Made by a program: the position numbers and the translations under genes. This document shows, one piece after another, positions 1-8,880 of a DNA stretch of 64,000 nt. Each line of letters starts with the position of its first letter. Position 1 is the first letter of the stretch. The notes beneath the pieces are model-generated. The model did not search any database. It was not told the origin of the DNA and was given only the letters and a program-made list of their open reading frames with translations. Source of the stretch: Streptomyces sp. A0642 (GTDB taxonomy: Bacteria; Actinomycetota; Actinomycetes; Streptomycetales; Streptomycetaceae); assembly GCF_004795105.1 (NCBI RefSeq), contig NZ_SSBL01000002.1, forward strand, positions 620,001 to 684,000, read 5' to 3'.

Positions 1-597
1 TTGCGCGTCGCCGTGGTGGGGGTCGCCGCGGCGCAGCCCGAGCAACTCCACCAGGTCGATCAGGGCCTGCCGCAGGGCCGGGACGAACTCGCCGAAGAGA
101 TCGGTGAGTACGGGGTTGTGGGCAGCCGCCACGACCGCCCGGTGCAGGGCGATGTCGGCGTCCACGAAGGCGTCGTCCGGCCCGGCTCCCGCCGCCCGCC
201 GGGCCACGAGGGCCGCATCGAGGGCGATCAGGTCCTCGTCGGTGCGGCGGACGGCGGCCAGGCGGGCGGCCTGGACCTCGATGAGCATGCGGACCTCGTA
301 GACGTCGGTCACCGCGGCCCGCCGCAGCCGGACCGGCCACTCCTCGGCCTCGTGGTCGGCGATGACGAAGACCCCGGCCCCCTGGCGGGACTGGAGCAGT
401 CCCAGCGTGGCGAGCGTGCGCACCGCCTCGCGCACGGTGGAGCGGCCCACGCCGAGCGTCTTGGCGAGCGTGGTCTCGCCGGGGATCTTCGTGCCGACCG
501 GCCAGTGGCCCTCGGTGATCTGCGCGCGCAGATGACGCGTGGCCTGTTCGACCAGAGGGCTGGGGCGGAGCGGGCCGAGCGAGGACACGGGATTCAC
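1..597 (-). CDS. GntR/FadR-family transcriptional regulator (partial, C-terminus off window)
   Basis: This is a DNA-binding repressor or activator of the GntR family, FadR (FCD) branch. The reading frame starts at a GTG (595-597; a second GTG lies 9 bases inside) and is still open at base 1, so the C-terminus is missing. Residues about 10-75 form the winged helix, with the recognition stretch TLAKTLGVGRSTVREAVRTL and the wing motif SRQGAGVFV. The remainder is helical and fits the FCD ligand domain (for example VYEVRMLIEVQAARLA and ALHRAVVAAAHN). It is divergent from the leuA-like gene, so control of that gene or of itself is likely but inferred. FCD domains usually bind carboxylic acids; the ligand here is unknown. 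Confidence 0.85.
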   Translation of the reverse strand, partial: MNPVSSLGPLRPSPLVEQATRHLRAQITEGHWPVGTKIPGETTLAKTLGVGRSTVREAVRTLATLGLLQSRQGAGVFVIADHEAEEWPVRLRRAAVTDVYEVRMLIEVQAARLAAVRRTDEDLIALDAALVARRAAGAGPDDAFVDADIALHRAVVAAAHNPVLTDLFGEFVPALRQALIDLVELLGLRRGDPHHGDAQ

Positions 598-606
598 CTG
601 TCAGGT
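596..606. promoter_or_regulatory. candidate GntR operator, 11 bp palindrome
   Basis: The sequence ACCTG-T-CAGGT is a perfect inverted repeat with a one-base centre. It overlaps the GTG start of the GntR-family gene and faces the leuA-like gene. Position and symmetry suit an autoregulatory operator; binding is inferred only. Confidence 0.35.
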
Positions 607-742
607 TGTCTGAGGACTTGGTTTCTGGCTACTGTACCGGTCATGACGTACCGCGGTCTCCTCCTTCTCGGCTGCCGCGGCGGGGCCTGAAGCGATCGGC
701 ACCCCGCCGCGGGGTGCCGTGCTGTGCCGGTCGCATCCGGCG

Positions 743-2554
743 ATGCGAAATGAGACCGCGTTCATGTCCGAGCTCACGTCCGAGTCCATGTCCGACGTCA
801 TGTCACCGATGCACGGCTTCCCCACGATCTGTACGCCCCGCGGGCCCGTGCCCGAGGCCGCTCCCCCCTGGAATCCTCAGCGCTCCAGCTCGATGCCCTC
901 GCACCGCTACCGTCCGGCCTTCGACCGCGTGGACATCCCGCTGACCGGGCGGAGCTGGCCGCAGGCCCGTATCGACCGCGCCCCCCTCTGGGTCCCCGTC
1001 GACCTGCGTGACGGCAACCAGGCCCTGGCCGAGCCGATGGACACCCCGCGCAAGCGCCGGATGTTCGACCTGCTCGTCGCGATGGGCTACAAGGAGATCG
1101 AGGTCGGCTATCCGTCCGCGAGCCGGACCGACTTCGGCTTCGTACGGCATCTGGCGGAGAGCGGGGCGGTACCCGACGACGTGACCGTGGTGGTCTTCAC
1201 CCCGGCCATGCCCGAGCTGATCGAGCGGACCTTCGAGTCCGTCGCGGGGATGGACCGGGTGGTCGTCCACCTCTACATCCCGACCGCTCCCGTCTGGCGG
1301 GACGTCGTCCTCGGACGCAGCCGGGCCGAGGTGCACGGCGTGGTGCTGGACGCCGCGCGGCAGATGGACCGGCTGGCGCGGGCCAGGCCCGGGGCGGACA
1401 TCCGGTTCGAGTTCTCGCCGGAGGTCTTCATCCTGACCGAGCCCGACTACGTCCTGGAGATCTGCAACAGTCTCACCGCTCTGTGGGACGCCTCGCCGGA
1501 CCGGCCGGTCATCCACAACCTGCCGGCCACGGTGGAGATCGCGACGCCGAACGTGTACGCGGACCAGATCGAGTACATGCACCGCCATCTGGACCGGCGC
1601 GGTTCCGTGATCCTCTCCGTGCACCCCCATAACGACCGCGGGACGGGTGTGGCCTGCGCCGAGCTCGCCGTGCTGGCGGGGGCGCAGCGGGTGGAGGGCT
1701 GCCTGTTCGGCAACGGGGAGCGCACCGGCAACGTCGATCTGGTCAATCTGGCCCTCAATCTGCACGCCCAGGGCGTCGACCCGATGATCGACTTCTCGGA
1801 CATCGACGAGATCCGCCGCACGGTCGAGCACTGCAACCGGCTGCCGGTGCCACCCCGTCATCCGTACGGCGGCGACCTCGTGTACACCGCGTTCTCGGGC
1901 ACCCACCAGGACGCGATCAGCAAGGGGTTCGCGCATCACGCGGAGAGCGGCTCGGAGCTGTGGTCGGTGCCGTATCTGCCGATCGACCCGGCGGATGTGG
2001 GGCGTACGTACGAGGCGGTCATCCGGGTCAACAGCCAGTCCGGCAAGGGCGGCATCGCCCACCTGCTGCGGAGCAACCACGAGGTGGACCTGCCGCCGGG
2101 GATGCGGGCGGACTTCTCCCGCACGGTGCAGGAGATGACGGACGACAGCGGCCTGGAGGCCACGCCGAAGGACCTGTGGAACCTGTTCGAGGCGGCCTAC
2201 CTGGCCCCCGGGCGGGACGGCTCGGTCGCCCTCGCCTCCTGGTCCACGGACCGCGGCCCGGCGGGTCGGCACCGCTTCGTCTGCACGCTGCGGGTGGACG
2301 GGCGCGAGGGCGACTACGAGGGCACGGGCGCCGGGGCGGTGTCGGCGTTCACGGACGCGCTGGAGGGGGCCGGGGTGAAGGTCACGGTCCTCGACTTCGC
2401 GGAGCACGGCTCGCGCGGACCGAAGGCGCGGGTGACGGCGTACGCGCGGTGCCGGGTCGGCGGGACGGAGCACTGGGGCGCGGGCCAGGACGCGTCGGGT
2501 GTGGCGGCGTCGGTGGCGGCGGTGCTGTCGGCGGTGAACCGGGCGCGGGAGTGA
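743..2554 (+). CDS. leuA: 2-isopropylmalate synthase (second-copy LeuA paralogue)
   Basis: The enzyme condenses acetyl-CoA with 2-oxoisovalerate, the first step of leucine synthesis, in the cytosol. The protein shows [10 protein letters not shown] near the N-terminus, the HMGL-like signature DLRDGNQAL, the metal ligands HPHNDRG, then [18 protein letters not shown] and [16 protein letters not shown]-terminal regulatory (LeuA dimer) region follows from about residue 430. It is close to, but visibly different from, the usual actinobacterial LeuA, and no leuB/C/D or ilv gene is nearby, so it is probably a paralogue, perhaps tied to secondary metabolism. The start is uncertain: GTG 719, ATG 743, 764 and 788 are all in frame and none has a good ribosome site. 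The conserved region begins near 870. Homocitrate-type relatives cannot be fully excluded. Confidence 0.85.
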   Translation: MRNETAFMSELTSESMSDVMSPMHGFPTICTPRGPVPEAAPPWNPQRSSSMPSHRYRPAFDRVDIPLTGRSWPQARIDRAPLWVPVDLRDGNQALAEPMDTPRKRRMFDLLVAMGYKEIEVGYPSASRTDFGFVRHLAESGAVPDDVTVVVFTPAMPELIERTFESVAGMDRVVVHLYIPTAPVWRDVVLGRSRAEVHGVVLDAARQMDRLARARPGADIRFEFSPEVFILTEPDYVLEICNSLTALWDASPDRPVIHNLPATVEIATPNVYADQIEYMHRHLDRRGSVILSVHPHNDRGTGVACAELAVLAGAQRVEGCLFGNGERTGNVDLVNLALNLHAQGVDPMIDFSDIDEIRRTVEHCNRLPVPPRHPYGGDLVYTAFSGTHQDAISKGFAHHAESGSELWSVPYLPIDPADVGRTYEAVIRVNSQSGKGGIAHLLRSNHEVDLPPGMRADFSRTVQEMTDDSGLEATPKDLWNLFEAAYLAPGRDGSVALASWSTDRGPAGRHRFVCTLRVDGREGDYEGTGAGAVSAFTDALEGAGVKVTVLDFAEHGSRGPKARVTAYARCRVGGTEHWGAGQDASGVAASVAAVLSAVNRARE

Positions 2555-2587
2555 CGCGGGACGCGTCAGGCGTGAGCCGAGGGGGCG

Positions 2588-2681
2588 GCGCGCACCCCGG
2601 CCGGGGGGGGAACGTGGGGCGCGCACCCCGGCCGGGGGGGGAACGTGGGGCGCGCACCCCGGCCGGGTGGGGGGAGTGTGG
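2588..2681. repeat. three tandem 31 bp GC-rich repeats
   Basis: Units begin at 2588, 2619 and 2650, each opening with GCGCGCACCCCGGCCGGG and ending GAACGTGG or close to it. The CCCCGGCCGGGG core can fold back. They lie between the convergent ends of the leuA-like gene and the chitinase gene, so they may help terminate both transcripts. Confidence 0.8.
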
Positions 2682-2727
2682 GGGCCGGCCGGGATGCACG
2701 GGCGGGGGAGGGTGGCTGCTGGGGTGC

Positions 2728-4203
2728 CTACTTGTACGCGCCGAACGCCTTCGTGAAGGCGAGCGGTTCCTGGGCGATCGAGCTGCACGAGGCGTCCGCG
2801 GACGGCTTCGGCCCGCCCGCGCACGCCTTGTCCCGCGTGCCCGACCACATCGCGAGCCAGGCGAGGCCCTTCTGCTGGGCGAAGGCCACCAGCTGGGTGG
2901 CGTCCTCGACCTTGAAGATCTCCGTGGCCACGTCGTTCACGCCGATCATCGGCGTGACGGCGACGGTCTTCCACGCCTCCGCGTCGGAGAGCCCGAGCAC
3001 GCCCTTGATCTGGGCCTGGGTGGCGGTCGCCGCCTGGATGGCGTACGCGCCCATGTCACCGCTGTACGAGGCGCCGTAGTCCATCGCCATGACGTTGACC
3101 GCCCCGACGTCCACGCCGTTCTTCTTCGCGTCGGCGATCAGGTCCACGCCCGGCTGGGTCAGGCCCTCGGGCATCACCGGCAGGGTGAAGGAGACGTCCA
3201 GGCCCGGGTGGGACTTCTGAAGCTGGGCGATGGCCTGGGAGCGCCGGGAGTTGGCGGCCGTGTCGGGCAGCGCCCCGCCCTCGATGTCGAAGTCGACCTT
3301 GGTCAGCTTGTACGTGTCGACGACCTTGCCGTACGCGGCCGCCAGATCGGCGGCCGAGGCGCAGTTCAGTGCCAGCTCGGAGCCGGAGGCGCCCCCGAAG
3401 GAGACCCGGACGTCGCCGCCGGCCGCGCGCAGGGCGCCGATCTGTGAGGCCACGTGGTCGTCGCCGAGCCCGGTGACGCCGCCCCAGAGCGGGGCGCAGC
3501 TGCCGCCGGAGGTGATGAAGGCGAGGTTGAACTGCTTCACACCGGTCTTGGTGGCGGTGTCGAGCAGGTCGTACGCCGGGTAGAGCGAGGTGTCGACGTA
3601 GGGGGCGAAGCCCGCACCGCCGGCCGTGCCGCCTCCGGTCTGGGTCGGGGTCGGCGTGGGGGTGGGTGTGGCGGTCGCGGTCGGCTTCTCCGTGGGGGTG
3701 GCCGAGGCGGTCGGGGCGGGGGTCGCGGTCTCGGTGGGGCGGCCGCTCGGCTCGGGGGTCGCGCCGGTGTCGACGGAGCACGCGGCGTCGTCGATGAGAC
3801 AGCCGGTGGGGTCGGCGGCCGTGCCGTCGGAGCTGGTGACGAAGCCTACGGTGACGGACTTGCCGGGCGCGAGCTCCTTGTTCCAGCTCGCCGGTCCGAC
3901 GGTGACGTGGTTGCCGCTGACGGTGTGCTCGCCGTTCCACAGTGAGCTGATCCTGGTGCCCGCCGGCAGGTCGAACTCGAGCGTCCAGCCGGTCTTGGCC
4001 GTGGCGGTGTCGTTGGTGACGACGTACTGCCCGGTGTATCCGCCGGTCCAGCCGCTGGTCCTCGTGTACGCGGCGCCCACCGCCGCGGCCTGGGCCGTGC
4101 CGGTGAGGGCGAAGACCGTGCCGCCGATCACGGCCGCGGCGACGACCGCGCCGATCGCCTTGGTCCTGGTGCTCGCCGTGCGCCGGTGCGTGCTGGTGCC
4201 CAT
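2728..4203 (-). CDS. secreted chitinase, CBM2 + GH18
   Basis: This is an endo-acting or processive chitin hydrolase exported outside the cell. The start at 4203 gives a Sec signal peptide (residues 1-40, with ALTGTAQAA at the cleavage end). A family 2 carbohydrate-binding module follows at about 41-145 (WTGGYTGQYVVTNDT, SWNKELAPGKSVTVGF), then a Pro/Thr/Ala linker at about 146-192 and a GH18 barrel at about 196-491. The catalytic DxDxE motif is VDFDIEG with Glu308 as the acid, and NVMAMDYG is a second GH18 hallmark. It lies 128 bases downstream of the two-component kinase on the same strand; its upstream gap carries an 11-bp-spaced direct repeat typical of OmpR-type sites. No DasR box was seen there. 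Function is well supported; exact substrate preference is not. Confidence 0.93.
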   Translation of the reverse strand: MGTSTHRRTASTRTKAIGAVVAAAVIGGTVFALTGTAQAAAVGAAYTRTSGWTGGYTGQYVVTNDTATAKTGWTLEFDLPAGTRISSLWNGEHTVSGNHVTVGPASWNKELAPGKSVTVGFVTSSDGTAADPTGCLIDDAACSVDTGATPEPSGRPTETATPAPTASATPTEKPTATATPTPTPTPTQTGGGTAGGAGFAPYVDTSLYPAYDLLDTATKTGVKQFNLAFITSGGSCAPLWGGVTGLGDDHVASQIGALRAAGGDVRVSFGGASGSELALNCASAADLAAAYGKVVDTYKLTKVDFDIEGGALPDTAANSRRSQAIAQLQKSHPGLDVSFTLPVMPEGLTQPGVDLIADAKKNGVDVGAVNVMAMDYGASYSGDMGAYAIQAATATQAQIKGVLGLSDAEAWKTVAVTPMIGVNDVATEIFKVEDATQLVAFAQQKGLAWLAMWSGTRDKACAGGPKPSADASCSSIAQEPLAFTKAFGAYK

Positions 4204-4298
4204 CGCGTTCCTGCCTCGTGTACGGAAGTGGGGGATGCGGGAGCACGCTAGCGGCACCGAATCCGGCAAACGGCACGATCGGGACGGGGGTTGATGTT

Positions 4299-4316
4299 CT
4301 TAGGGTGCGCTTAAGG
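4299..4316. promoter_or_regulatory. direct repeat, candidate OmpR-type response-regulator site
   Basis: Read on the minus strand, CCTTAAG and CCCTAAG occur with an 11-base period, the geometry of tandem OmpR/PhoB-family recognition sites. The site lies about 95 bases upstream of the chitinase start and just after the kinase stop. Binding by the neighbouring response regulator is inference. Confidence 0.35.
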
Positions 4317-4331
4317 AGCGCATCGGCCGGT

Positions 4332-5783
4332 CTAAAGGTTCGGCCGCGCACCCGAGCGGAATGGGAGCTTTGCGCCGCGGCCGCCCAGTGCGCGCCGCTG
4401 CCGCCCCACCCGGTGGCCGCGCCCGCGCCGCTGGGGCCGCTGTCCGTCGAGCCCGATCCAGATGCGCACCTCCGTGCCGCCGAGCACGGAGCGCCCGATC
4501 CGCACATCGCCCCCGGTGGACTCGGCGACCCGGCGGACGATGTCGAGGCCCAGCCCGGTCGAGCCCACCGCTCCCCCGGCTCCCCCGCGCCCGCTGCCGC
4601 CGCGTGCCAGCGCGGCCTTCGGATCGGCGATGCCGCCGCCGGCGTCCGAGACGAGCACGATCACCGCGTCACCGCTGTGGTGGACGTCGACGGCGAAGGC
4701 GGTGCCCTCCGCGGTGTGGCGGAAGACGTTGCCGAGCAACGCGTCGAGTGCGGCGGCGAGTTCGGGGCGGGCCACCGGAATGCGCACCGTACGGTCGACG
4801 CCCGCGAGGCGCACCTCGCGGCCCTCGTCCTCGGCGAGCGCGGACCAGAAGGCCATCCGCTCGCGGATCACCTCGGAGACGTCGCAGCCGGCCCCGGGCC
4901 CGCCGTTCGGGCCCTGGGTCTGGGGGCGCTGTTCGCGGGCGGTCCTGATGATCGTGTCGACCTCGTGCTCCAGCTGCTGGACGGCCGCCCGGGTCTGCTC
5001 GGCCGCCGGCCCCTCGCCGAGTGAGGCGGCGTTGAGCCGGAGCACGGTGAGCGGGGTGCGCAGCCGGTGCGAGAGGTCGGCGGCGAGTTCGCGCTCGTTG
5101 GCCAGGAGCTGGACGACCTGGTCGGCCATGGAGTTGAACGCGACGGCCGCGGACCGCAGTTCGGTCGGCCCCTCCTCCGGCACGCGGGTGCCGAGCCTGC
5201 CCTCCCCCAGGTCCTGTGCGGCGCCCGCCAGGCGGCGGGCCGGCTGCACCATGCGTACGCCCAGCCGGTCGGCCACCGCGACCGAGCCGACGATCAGCGC
5301 GATGCCGACGCCCGCCAGCATCAGCCAGGCCGTGGCGACCCCGTTGGACACCTCGTCCTCGGGCACGAAGACCTCGACCACGGCGGTGCCGCCGGAGCCC
5401 AGCACGGTCGGCTGGAGCAGCGCGGAGCCGCCCGTCACCTCGGTGATGGAGGCGCGCCCCGATTCCCGTACGGTCTCCAGGTCCTTGCGGGTCGCACGCC
5501 GGCTGCCGATCTCCACCGCGACGCTGCCGGCCTTGCCGGACGCGGGGACGTGCACGGCCATCCGGCCGGCTGCTCCCGGTTCGGTCGTGAGGACGGCCGT
5601 TTCGAGTTCGGCGCGGTCGGTGGTGATGGAGAGGGTGGGGCCGATCGTCGCGGCCTGCCGCTCGGCGTCGGAGAAGGCGCGGTCGCGCGCCATCTCCTTG
5701 ATGACGAGGCCGAGGGGGACGGCGAAGGCGATGACGACCATCGCGGTGACAGCCAGGCAGACCTTGACCAGGGCCCATCTCAT
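4332..5783 (-). CDS. two-component sensor histidine kinase
   Basis: This membrane kinase is the partner of the response regulator at 5780-6490. The 483-aa protein has a transmembrane helix at about 5-27, an extracytoplasmic sensor region at about 28-150, a second helix at about 152-172, and a HAMP segment (PARRLAGAAQDLGEGRLGTRV). The DHp helix carries phospho-acceptor His239 (DLSHRLRTPL). The ATPase domain shows the N box (LLGNVFRHT), G1 (VSDAGGGI) and G2 (GSTGLGLDIV). Its ATG overlaps the regulator's stop by four bases (ATGA), so the two are translationally coupled. The C-terminal tail after about residue 440 is rich in Arg and Gly and not part of the family fold. The stimulus is unknown. 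Confidence 0.92.
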   Translation of the reverse strand: MRWALVKVCLAVTAMVVIAFAVPLGLVIKEMARDRAFSDAERQAATIGPTLSITTDRAELETAVLTTEPGAAGRMAVHVPASGKAGSVAVEIGSRRATRKDLETVRESGRASITEVTGGSALLQPTVLGSGGTAVVEVFVPEDEVSNGVATAWLMLAGVGIALIVGSVAVADRLGVRMVQPARRLAGAAQDLGEGRLGTRVPEEGPTELRSAAVAFNSMADQVVQLLANERELAADLSHRLRTPLTVLRLNAASLGEGPAAEQTRAAVQQLEHEVDTIIRTAREQRPQTQGPNGGPGAGCDVSEVIRERMAFWSALAEDEGREVRLAGVDRTVRIPVARPELAAALDALLGNVFRHTAEGTAFAVDVHHSGDAVIVLVSDAGGGIADPKAALARGGSGRGGAGGAVGSTGLGLDIVRRVAESTGGDVRIGRSVLGGTEVRIWIGLDGQRPQRRGRGHRVGRQRRALGGRGAKLPFRSGARPNL

Positions 5784-6490
5784 GCGGGCTGCTCCGGGGG
5801 CGCGGCGGGCGGCTGGAGCTTCACGCCGACGCCGCGCAGGGTGTGCAGATAGCGGGGCCGGGCGGCGGTCTCGCCCAGTTTCCGGCGCAGCCAGGAGAGG
5901 TGGACGTCGATGGTCTGGTCGTCCCCGTAGGACTGCTGCCAGACCTCGGCGAGCAGTTCCCTGCGTGCGACGACGACGCCCGGGCGGCCGGCCAGAAACG
6001 TCAGCAGGTCGAACTCGCGTCGGGTGAGGTCGAGTTCGGCGCCGTCGAGTTGGGCCTGGCGTCGCAACGGGTCGATGGAGAGCCCGCCGACCTGGATGAC
6101 GCGCGGCGGCGGGGCCTCGCCGCCGGCCGCCCGCGAGCGGCGCAGCACGGCGGCCATCCGGGCCGAGAGGTGCTCCACGGAGAACGGCTTGGTCAGGTAG
6201 TCGTCGGCGCCGTCGTTGAGCAGCCGGACGATCTCGCTCTCGTCGTCGCGCGCGGTCGCGATGATGACCGGCACGTCGGTGATGCCGCGCAGCATCTTCA
6301 GCGCCTCGGCCCCGTCGAGGTCGGGCAGCCCGAGATCGAGGATGACCACGTCGAACCGGAAGTGGGCGACCTCGCGCAGCGCCTCGAGCGCGGTCCCGAC
6401 GCTCCGCACCGTATGGGAGGCCTCGGTCAGGTGCCGGATGAGGGCGGAACGTACGAACTGGTCGTCCTCGACCACGAGCACACTTGGCAT
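5780..6490 (-). CDS. two-component response regulator, OmpR family
   Basis: This cytosolic DNA-binding regulator is phosphorylated by the adjacent kinase. The receiver domain has the acidic pocket VVEDD, the phospho-acceptor Asp in VVILDLGLPDLDG (residue 52 counting from the ATG), the switch Thr in IIATARD and the Lys in DYLTKPF. The C-terminal winged helix reads LTRREFDLLTFLAGRPG...RRELLAEVW...DVHLSWLRRKLG...TLRGVGVKL, the OmpR/PhoB pattern. The ATG at 6490 is preferred; a GTG at 6499 is in frame. It is first in the RR-kinase unit that reads towards the chitinase gene. Confidence 0.92.
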   Translation of the reverse strand: MPSVLVVEDDQFVRSALIRHLTEASHTVRSVGTALEALREVAHFRFDVVILDLGLPDLDGAEALKMLRGITDVPVIIATARDDESEIVRLLNDGADDYLTKPFSVEHLSARMAAVLRRSRAAGGEAPPPRVIQVGGLSIDPLRRQAQLDGAELDLTRREFDLLTFLAGRPGVVVARRELLAEVWQQSYGDDQTIDVHLSWLRRKLGETAARPRYLHTLRGVGVKLQPPAAPPEQPA

Positions 6491-6579
6491 GGGCGGCACC
6501 GTACGCCATCGGACGTCGCCCGGTCCGGCCGGTGGCGGTAGTGGGACAGCGCGGGGACCGGTGGTGCAGGATGTGCCGG

Positions 6580-7125
6580 ATGCAACGAGGTCTCGTACAC
6601 GCGCTCGCGTGGTCGCTCGCCACCGGCGCGGCGGTCACGCTGTCGTGGTGGGGTGTGCACACCGTGATGGCGGGCACGGCGTACGACCCGCCGCGCGCGG
6701 TGCCGATCGCGGCGGGTGCCCGGAGCGAACGGGACGTCACCGAGAACCTGTCGTCCTCGACGCACCGCCCGCGACCGGCCCCTTCGAAGAGCCCGCCGGC
6801 TTCCCGCCGGCCCGCCCCGAAGCCGTCCGCGTCCCCGTCCCGGACGCCGTCGCGCCTCCCGGCGGCCACTCCGCGGCCGACGGCCACGGCCACCGCGTCG
6901 GGGACGGCGAGGAGTTACCGGACGGACGGCGGCCGGATCGTCTTCGAGCTCGGCACCGACGCGGCGAAGCTGGTGTCGGCGACTCCGGAGCAGGGCTGGT
7001 CGGTACAGGTCTGGACGAACACGACGTGGATCCGGGTGAACTTCACCAAGGACGACGGCACGACGGTGTCGGTCTACTGCACCTGGAACGACCACCCGCC
7101 GATGGTCGAGATCGTGAACTCCTGA
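6580..7125 (+). CDS. hypothetical membrane-anchored protein with Pro/Ser/Ala-rich stalk
   Basis: Function is not recognised. The ATG at 6580 has AGGA eight bases upstream (an in-frame ATG at 6571 is the alternative). One hydrophobic helix at about residues 5-28 (VHALAWSLATGAAVTLSWW) acts as anchor or signal. A low-complexity stalk rich in P, S, K and T follows at about 60-110, then a compact C-terminal domain of about 65 residues with YRTDGGRIVFELGTDAAKLV and TWIRVNFT. The layout suggests an extracytoplasmic domain held off the membrane. It is divergent from the response-regulator gene, so it could be a target or sensor accessory; that is speculation. Confidence 0.7.
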   Translation: MQRGLVHALAWSLATGAAVTLSWWGVHTVMAGTAYDPPRAVPIAAGARSERDVTENLSSSTHRPRPAPSKSPPASRRPAPKPSASPSRTPSRLPAATPRPTATATASGTARSYRTDGGRIVFELGTDAAKLVSATPEQGWSVQVWTNTTWIRVNFTKDDGTTVSVYCTWNDHPPMVEIVNS

Positions 7126-7150
7126 CGCCGGAACGCCGATCGCGTCGCGG

Positions 7151-8077
7151 TCAGTCGAAGGCGGACGCCGGGGGCGCGGGCGACGGCCGGGCGTCCGCGT
7201 CGTGCACGGCGGCCGCGCCGCCGGTGAAGTCGGCGAGCGCCCGCCCGTGTTCGACGCGCCCCGGATGCGGATCGGTCGCCACCCTGCGGGTCAGCTCCGC
7301 GACCTTCGGCGCCACGTCCGAGGCGAGCAGGACGGCGTTGCCGAAGCGGCGTCCGCGGAACACGGTCGGGTCGGCGGCGAGCGCCAGCTCGGGGAAGACG
7401 GTCGCGGCGGTGGCGATCTGGCCGCGCAGATGTGCCAGCGGCGGCCCGTCGGCGAGGTTGGCCACGTAGCTCCCGCCGGGCTTCAGGACGCGGCGCACCT
7501 CGGCGAGGAACTCGGTGCTGGTGAGGTGGGCGGGGGTGCGGGCCCCGCTGAAGACGTCGGCGATGACGAGGTCGGCCCAGCCGTCCTGGATCTTCCCCAG
7601 GCCGGCGCGGGCGTCGGTGGCCCGGACCCGGATCCTGGCCTGCGGGTCCAGCGGCAGTTCCCGGCGCACCAGTTGGACGAGGGCGGCGTCCACCTCGACG
7701 ATCTGCTGGGTGGAGCGGGGGCGGGTCGCGGCGATGTAGCGGGCGAGGGTGAAGGCCCCGCCGCCCAGGTGCACGACGTGCAGCGGCTGCCCCGGGGGCG
7801 CGACCAGGTCGGCGATGTGGCCGATCCGGCGCTGGTACTCGAACGAGAGGTACGTCGGATCGTCCAGGTCCACATGGGACTGCGGGGCGCCGTCGATCGT
7901 CAGGGTCCAGGCGCGCCGGCGCTCCCGGTCGGGCACCAGCTCGGCGGCACCGCCGTCCACGGCCTCGGTGACGTTGCCGGCGGGGCGCTCGGAGCCGCGC
8001 GCCGCCTTGCGGTCGGTCCTGCGGTCCGTGCGCTGCTTGCGGTCGCCCGCGCCGCCGGCCGCTCCTCGACGTGCCAC
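7151..8077 (-). CDS. spermidine-synthase-like methyltransferase-fold protein
   Basis: The protein has a Rossmann-type SAM/aminopropyltransferase fold. Visible motifs are VVHLGGGAFTLARYI (glycine-rich loop), IVEVDAALV (acidic residue that would hold the nucleotide ribose), IRVRATDARAGL and LVIADVFSGA, the order seen in the SpeE superfamily. The 308-aa length suits the family. The first 45 residues are Arg/Lys-rich and look disordered. True spermidine synthesis is not assured: many actinobacterial members of this group have unknown substrates and no SpeD gene is nearby. It overlaps nothing and is probably transcribed alone after the gene at 8176-8640. Confidence 0.8.
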   Translation of the reverse strand: MARRGAAGGAGDRKQRTDRRTDRKAARGSERPAGNVTEAVDGGAAELVPDRERRRAWTLTIDGAPQSHVDLDDPTYLSFEYQRRIGHIADLVAPPGQPLHVVHLGGGAFTLARYIAATRPRSTQQIVEVDAALVQLVRRELPLDPQARIRVRATDARAGLGKIQDGWADLVIADVFSGARTPAHLTSTEFLAEVRRVLKPGGSYVANLADGPPLAHLRGQIATAATVFPELALAADPTVFRGRRFGNAVLLASDVAPKVAELTRRVATDPHPGRVEHGRALADFTGGAAAVHDADARPSPAPPASAFD

Positions 8078-8175
8078 TGCCCTCGCCCCTGCTCACTGCT
8101 CATCACGTCCGGGGCCGGTCGGGGACCGGCCGTGACGGGCTGATTCAAGGCGCCCGCCGTCCGGCCATTATGGGC

Positions 8176-8640
8176 TCAGCGGCAGTTGTCGGCCGCTTCG
8201 ATCAGGCGGGCGGCCTGGTCGAGCGCGGCCCGCAGCGCGACGGGGTCGGTGACCGGGGTGTCGACGGCGGGAGGCAGCAGCCAGCCGCTGCCCTGGACCG
8301 GCGGCTCGGCGGGGAGGCGCAGCCCGCGGCCGTCGGTCCGCGTACAGGCGCTGCCCGGTACGTCCCACGCCTGCGCGGTGCCCGGGGGCACCAGGAAGCC
8401 GAGGGTGGCGCAGGCCCCGTCGTGGAGCACCGGGCCGACGGCCTCCTGGTGGGCGCCGCGCCGCAGGATGTCGACGGCCTCCAGCCCCTGGCGGGCCGGG
8501 ACGGTCACCAGGTCGCAGGGCTCGGGTTCGGGGGGCGTGCCGCATCCCTCCGCGGGCGCCGTGGTGCCGGTCGGCGCGGGCGCCGTCTCCCCGGTCGTCG
8601 CGGTCGTTCGCGATCCGGTCGCCATGCCGAGGTGCAACAA
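8176..8640 (-). CDS. hypothetical protein
   Basis: No family is recognised. The frame is open from 8712, but the best start is TTG 8640, a few bases after a GAGGAGAGG ribosome site; ATG 8625 is an alternative. The protein is Ala/Pro/Thr-rich at its N-terminus and has five Cys in the rest, including EGCGTPPEPEPCDLV and GACATLGF. There is no clear signal peptide or membrane helix. It is divergent from the TPR regulator at 8881. Coding potential is supported by strong third-position GC in this frame and the ribosome site, but confidence in the exact protein is moderate. Confidence 0.6.
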   Translation of the reverse strand: MLHLGMATGSRTTATTGETAPAPTGTTAPAEGCGTPPEPEPCDLVTVPARQGLEAVDILRRGAHQEAVGPVLHDGACATLGFLVPPGTAQAWDVPGSACTRTDGRGLRLPAEPPVQGSGWLLPPAVDTPVTDPVALRAALDQAARLIEAADNCR

Positions 8641-8880
8641 GGGACCTCTCCTCTCATCGCCGGGCGGAGCCGGACTCCGTCTCCGCATGGACCAACGCGG
8701 CGACCGCGTCAAGGGCTACGGTGCAGCACCGCCGCAAAGGGTGGCAGTTCATGGCAGATCGTGGGCGAGATGCCTGTTTTGTAACCATACGGAGCGTGTG
8801 CGACCTGTCACAGCAGGTACGTTCTTGCTCCGCCGGGACACCGGAAACAGCGCCCGGCTCGCACCAGAGAGGGCGCCGCC

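Noticed and set aside
1..690. Plus-strand frame of 229 codons over the GntR gene
   Set aside because: Its translation is compositionally odd (Gly/Arg/Asp-rich without motifs) and it is the complement shadow of the clear GntR coding frame.
803..2974. Minus-strand 723-codon frame across the leuA-like gene
   Set aside because: Arg/His/Val-rich low-complexity translation, antisense to a protein with full LeuA motifs.
4204..4331. DasR box upstream of the GH18 chitinase
   Set aside because: Only an isolated AGACC half-site is present; no palindromic match near the consensus was found.
7151..8077. Firm assignment as spermidine synthase (speE)
   Set aside because: The fold fits, but no SpeD neighbour and key polyamine-pocket residues could not be verified by eye.
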